Below the pieces are notes generated by a model that was not told the origin of the DNA, did not search any database, and was given only the letters and a program-made list of their open reading frames with translations. Shown here in pieces: positions 12,723-15,141 of a stretch of 15,141 bases of DNA. The stretch is from Oscillospiraceae bacterium (GTDB taxonomy: Bacteria > Bacillota > Clostridia > Oscillospirales > Acutalibacteraceae). Each line of letters starts with the position of its first letter. Position 1 is the first letter of the stretch. Both the position numbers and the translations under genes were made by a program. The stretch is from positions 1 to 15,141 of the forward strand of contig JAISII010000148.1 of assembly GCA_031262125.1 (NCBI GenBank), given 5' to 3'.

Positions 12723-12763
12723 TTCCCGCATTTATGGGCGGGCAGAAGAGGAGTATTTTTGCA

Positions 12764-13063
12764 ATGACAATTAACGTAGTTGGCGGCAAGCTGCCGCAAG
12801 AAGAAGTTTCTCAGTACATCGAGGCGTTTAAAGAATCACACCCCGATAAATATTTTACGTCTTTCACCTTTAAGGTTGACGGCGATTTTTTAGATGTAGA
12901 CTACACTTATGATGCAGTTCCTTTTGAGAGAATCCGCCGTATTACCGGCTATTTGGTTGGCACAGTTGACCGTTTTAACAACGCAAAACGTGCCGAGGTT
13001 GAAGACAGAGCAAAGCACGATGTTGCGTTAGACAATTGCTGTGCTTTAGAGAATATTGCTTAA
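12764..13063 (+). CDS. Stand-alone NrdD-type glycyl radical domain protein
   Basis: A 99-residue protein whose second half is the radical-bearing C-terminus of class III ribonucleotide reductase. Residues 54-86 (from FERIRRITGYLVGT to KHD) match the NrdD in this window at 27 of 33 positions, and the radical glycine corresponds to Gly62. The four-cysteine zinc site of NrdD is absent; the only cysteines are a CC pair near the end. The first 53 residues (KLPQEEVSQYIEAF, then KVDGDFLDVDYTYD) are not NrdD-like to my eye. I start at ATG 12764, which has AGAGGAG about 10 nt upstream; the open frame begins at 12668 but that stretch is promoter. By analogy with GrcA/YfiD, which replaces the broken tip of pyruvate formate-lyase, it could restore oxygen-cleaved NrdD after activation by NrdG. 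A decoy or regulator of NrdG is an alternative. Confidence 0.87.
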   Translation: MTINVVGGKLPQEEVSQYIEAFKESHPDKYFTSFTFKVDGDFLDVDYTYDAVPFERIRRITGYLVGTVDRFNNAKRAEVEDRAKHDVALDNCCALENIA

Positions 13064-13150
13064 TAAAGCTTTGCGTTTGCAAGCAGCTTTAGCGGCAGGT
13101 TTTTAAAAACAAAAAGCAAAATATTATTGTTGGGAGTATCACCAAATTTA

Positions 13151-13186
13151 AAAGCAGTGCATTTTTTATGATGCGCTGCTTTTTTA
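13151..13186. terminator. Terminator between the glycyl radical gene and rex
   Basis: Twelve-base stem aaagcagtgcat / atgcgctgcttt with one G-U pair and an 8-nt loop, followed by a T-run on the plus strand. The A-run on the other side lets it also work for rex on the minus strand. Between it and rex, an A/T stem (attttactta 13208-13217 / taagtaaaat 13224-13233) may add to the rex 3' end. Confidence 0.88.
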
Positions 13187-13264
13187 TTGGTTAAAATTTT
13201 AAGTGTGATTTTACTTAGAATATTAAGTAAAATTTTAAGTAAGTTTTTGCGTTTGAAAATCCGC

Positions 13265-13930
13265 TTATATTTCTTCGGGCGGTTTTTTGCCGCCGTGCCT
13301 AATACGGTAGCAAAGTGTCATCAAGCTGTCGCCTAAGTAAACATTCTCCGAAAAAGTATCTTTATATTTGTTAGAAATATCAAACCCGGTAAAGTTCCAA
13401 TAATTTTTAATATGGCATTTGTTATATAAAAAGTCTACCATTTCTTCGGCTTCTTCCTCGGGCAGGCAAAGCACCGCAAGGTTAATGTTTATCGAACTAC
13501 AAAGCTTTTCTAAATTATTAATAGATTGAATGGTAAGCGTCTTCATTTTTTTGCCGATGTATTCGGGGTTTTTGTCAAACACGGCAACGGGGGTAATGGC
13601 AAAATCGTCAAAGTCCATATGCCAAGAGATAGCCCTGCCCAAATTGCCTGCACCAACCAAAATAGCATTGTAACGCACAAGCTTGTTTAGCCCCAAAACC
13701 GTCTCTATTTCTCGCTTTAGTTGGCTGACATTATAGCCGTAGCCCTGTTGACCAAACCCGCCAAAGCACGAGAAATCCTGCCTTACCTGAGAAGCTGTAG
13801 CCACCATCATCTCTGCCAATGTGTTGGACGAAACTTTAAGCACGCCTTGCTTTTCAAGCTCGACTAAAAACCTGTAATATTTCGGCAGCCTTTTAACAAC
13901 CGCCATAGAAACATCATTTTTCTTTTCCAT
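13265..13930 (-). CDS. rex: Redox-sensing transcriptional repressor Rex
   Basis: A 221-residue repressor that senses the NADH/NAD+ ratio; it binds operators when NADH is low and lets go when NADH rises, controlling fermentation and anaerobic energy genes. The N-terminal winged helix contains VVKRLPKYYRFLVELE and ASQVRQDFSCFGGFGQQGYGYNV, both hallmarks of Rex. The Rossmann domain follows with ILVGAGNLGRAI (GxGxxG at 93-98), AVFDKNPEYIGKK, LAVLCLPEEEAEEMVD and the C-terminal YLGDSLMTLCYRIRH that forms the domain-swapped helix. Length is typical. It lies 50 nt after icd on the same strand, so the two may be co-transcribed. No convincing Rex operator was found by eye in the window, including next to nrdD and the small glycyl radical gene. 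Confidence 0.96.
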   Translation of the reverse strand: MEKKNDVSMAVVKRLPKYYRFLVELEKQGVLKVSSNTLAEMMVATASQVRQDFSCFGGFGQQGYGYNVSQLKREIETVLGLNKLVRYNAILVGAGNLGRAISWHMDFDDFAITPVAVFDKNPEYIGKKMKTLTIQSINNLEKLCSSININLAVLCLPEEEAEEMVDFLYNKCHIKNYWNFTGFDISNKYKDTFSENVYLGDSLMTLCYRIRHGGKKPPEEI

Positions 13931-13980
13931 TTTCGATTTGCTTTCTTAAATATAAAATAAAATAAGTTCGATAAATTTTG

Positions 13981-15141
13981 TTATTGCGTTTGCAGTTTTT
14001 CAAGCCTTTTGTTAACTTCCACAAGGAAGTCTTTGGTGTTAACTTTTTGCTTGTTAGGCAAATCCGACAGCAGGTAAAGGTCGCCTGTCATAACGCCCTC
14101 TTCAATTGTTTGAATAGTGGCTGCTTCAAGGTTATCGGCAAATTTTACAAGCTCCGGTGTGTCGTCAAGTTCGCCACGTTTACGCAAAGCTCCGCTCCAC
14201 GCAAAAATTGTTGCCACCGAGTTTGTGGAAGTCTCTTCGCCTTTAAGGTGCTTATAATAGTGCCTCTGTACAGTGCCGTGTGCGGCTTCGTATTCATACA
14301 CACCATCGGGAGATACCAAAACGCTGGTCATCATTGCAAGCGAGCCGAAGGCTGTGGCGATCATATCCGACATAACGTCGCCGTCGTAATTTTTGCAAGC
14401 CCAAATGTAACCGCCGTCTGATCGGATAACTCTGGCAACTGCATCGTCAATTAAGGTGTAGAAATATTCAATTCCTGCGGCATCAAACTTTTCTTTATAT
14501 TCGGCATCAAAAATTTCTTGAAAAATGTCCTTAAATGTATGGTCGTATTTTTTGCTTATAGTGTCTTTAGTTGCAAACCAAATGTCTTGTTTAATATCCA
14601 ACGCATAGTTTAGACAAGCCCGAGCAAACGAAGCTATGCTTTTTTGCGTGTTGTGTATGCCCTGAATAATGCCGTCGCCGTCAAATTGGTGAATAAGAGC
14701 TTTCTCTACGCTGCCGTCTGCGTTGGTTACGCTAAGCTCGGCTTTTGCACCTGCTGCAACCTTCATTTCGGTGTTTTTATAAACATCGCCATAGGCGTGC
14801 CTTGCAATGCAAATCGGCTTTTTCCAAGTGGGAATATAGGGCGTAATGCCTTTTACCAAAATCGGTGCCCTAAAAACCGTGCCGTCTAAAATTGCTCTTA
14901 TTGTGCCGTTGGGCGACTTCCACATTTCTTTAAGGTTATACTCGGGCATTCTTGCGGCGTTGGGGGTAATTGTCGCACATTTTACGGCAACGCCGTATTT
15001 TTTGGTGGCTTTCGCACTGTCAAAGGTAACCTTGTCGTCGGTTTCGTTACGATACACCAGCCCCAAATCATAATATTCCGTGTTAAGCTCAACATACGGC
15101 GTCAATAAAATATCCTTTATCATTTGCCATATGATTCTTGT
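13981..15141 (-). CDS. icd: NADP-dependent isocitrate dehydrogenase (5' end outside window)
   Basis: The last 386 residues of an isocitrate dehydrogenase of the eukaryote-like homodimeric NADP type, which oxidises isocitrate to 2-oxoglutarate with NADPH formation, supplying glutamate carbon. Diagnostic stretches are CATITPNAARM, EMWKSPNGTIRAILDGTVFR (substrate binding), IARHAYGDVY (key Arg), IWACKNYDGDVMSD (metal-binding Asp pair) and EAAHGTVQRHYY with ETSTNSVATIFAW (NADP phosphate contacts). The frame continues past the edge as TRIIWQMIKDILLTPY, so the first Met in the window (15123) is internal and only about 18-20 residues are missing. It is upstream of rex. Clostridia often have an incomplete citrate cycle ending in 2-oxoglutarate, which suits a biosynthetic role. 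Confidence 0.96.
   Translation of the reverse strand, partial: TRIIWQMIKDILLTPYVELNTEYYDLGLVYRNETDDKVTFDSAKATKKYGVAVKCATITPNAARMPEYNLKEMWKSPNGTIRAILDGTVFRAPILVKGITPYIPTWKKPICIARHAYGDVYKNTEMKVAAGAKAELSVTNADGSVEKALIHQFDGDGIIQGIHNTQKSIASFARACLNYALDIKQDIWFATKDTISKKYDHTFKDIFQEIFDAEYKEKFDAAGIEYFYTLIDDAVARVIRSDGGYIWACKNYDGDVMSDMIATAFGSLAMMTSVLVSPDGVYEYEAAHGTVQRHYYKHLKGEETSTNSVATIFAWSGALRKRGELDDTPELVKFADNLEAATIQTIEEGVMTGDLYLLSDLPNKQKVNTKDFLVEVNKRLEKLQTQ

Larger units (their letters stand above)
12422..12763. other. Divergent intergenic region with a 9-bp inverted repeat
   Basis: This 342-nt gap separates the acidic protein (minus) from the glycyl radical gene (plus). For the minus gene a TATAAT box lies at 12453-12458 but no good -35 is evident. 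Arms ttgcacaaa (12515-12523) and tttgtgcaa (12538-12546) are perfect complements 14 nt apart, lying outside both predicted transcripts, so more likely a protein site than an RNA hairpin. The promoter and NrdR-like boxes of the plus gene occupy 12668-12722. Confidence 0.55.

Noticed and set aside
12668..12763. N-terminal extension of the glycyl radical protein by 32 residues from ATG-like codon 12668
   Set aside because: The stretch covers the -35, -10 and NrdR-like boxes, and the clear AGAGGAG site lies before ATG 12764.
15121..15123. ATG 15123 as the start of isocitrate dehydrogenase
   Set aside because: The frame continues upstream to the window edge with conserved family sequence (TRIIWQ), so the true start is outside.

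Overview
The window looks like a chromosomal segment of a strictly or mostly anaerobic, low-to-mid GC Firmicute of class Clostridia. Pointers are the clear sigma-A type promoters and AGGAGG-like ribosome binding sites, an oxygen-sensitive class III ribonucleotide reductase (NrdD/NrdG), the NADH-sensing repressor Rex, a eukaryote-like NADP isocitrate dehydrogenase, and intergenic repeats of a type I associate with Ruminococcaceae-like gut Clostridia. The family-level placement is inference.

Left part (1-3130, minus strand): a short operon, read right to left, of a truncated ferredoxin-like ORF, a glutathione peroxidase, a BRO-N/Fic fusion protein and the start of DNA polymerase I, which runs off the left edge. 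Next (3216-5170, minus strand): a self-contained efflux-type ABC module of an XRE/AbrB regulator, an ATPase and a permease, with its own promoter, a possible operator and a terminator. It is bracketed by a near-perfect 31-nt direct repeat and by two related hairpins, so it looks like an inserted cassette.

Centre (5322-8870, plus strand): the nrdD-nrdG-marR operon, expressed from a strong promoter whose spacer contains a good NrdR box. Next come tandem terminators, repeat-rich intergenic DNA, and glyA and a dusB-like gene on the minus strand, separated by two REP-like elements and a perfect 14-bp hairpin.

Right part (11810-15141): an unrecognised secreted or membrane-anchored acidic protein (minus) lies divergent to a 99-residue plus-strand gene that is a stand-alone NrdD-type glycyl radical domain. 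This small gene carries a promoter and a degenerate NrdR-box pair with the same geometry as nrdD. It is convergent with rex, which follows a partial icd gene on the minus strand.

The most interesting feature is the pairing of a complete class III ribonucleotide reductase operon with a separate small copy of its glycyl radical domain. This is analogous to the known GrcA/YfiD spare part for pyruvate formate-lyase, and suggests a repair or backup subunit for oxygen-damaged NrdD under the same nucleotide-sensing control. The function is inference; the sequence match and the promoter layout are visible directly.
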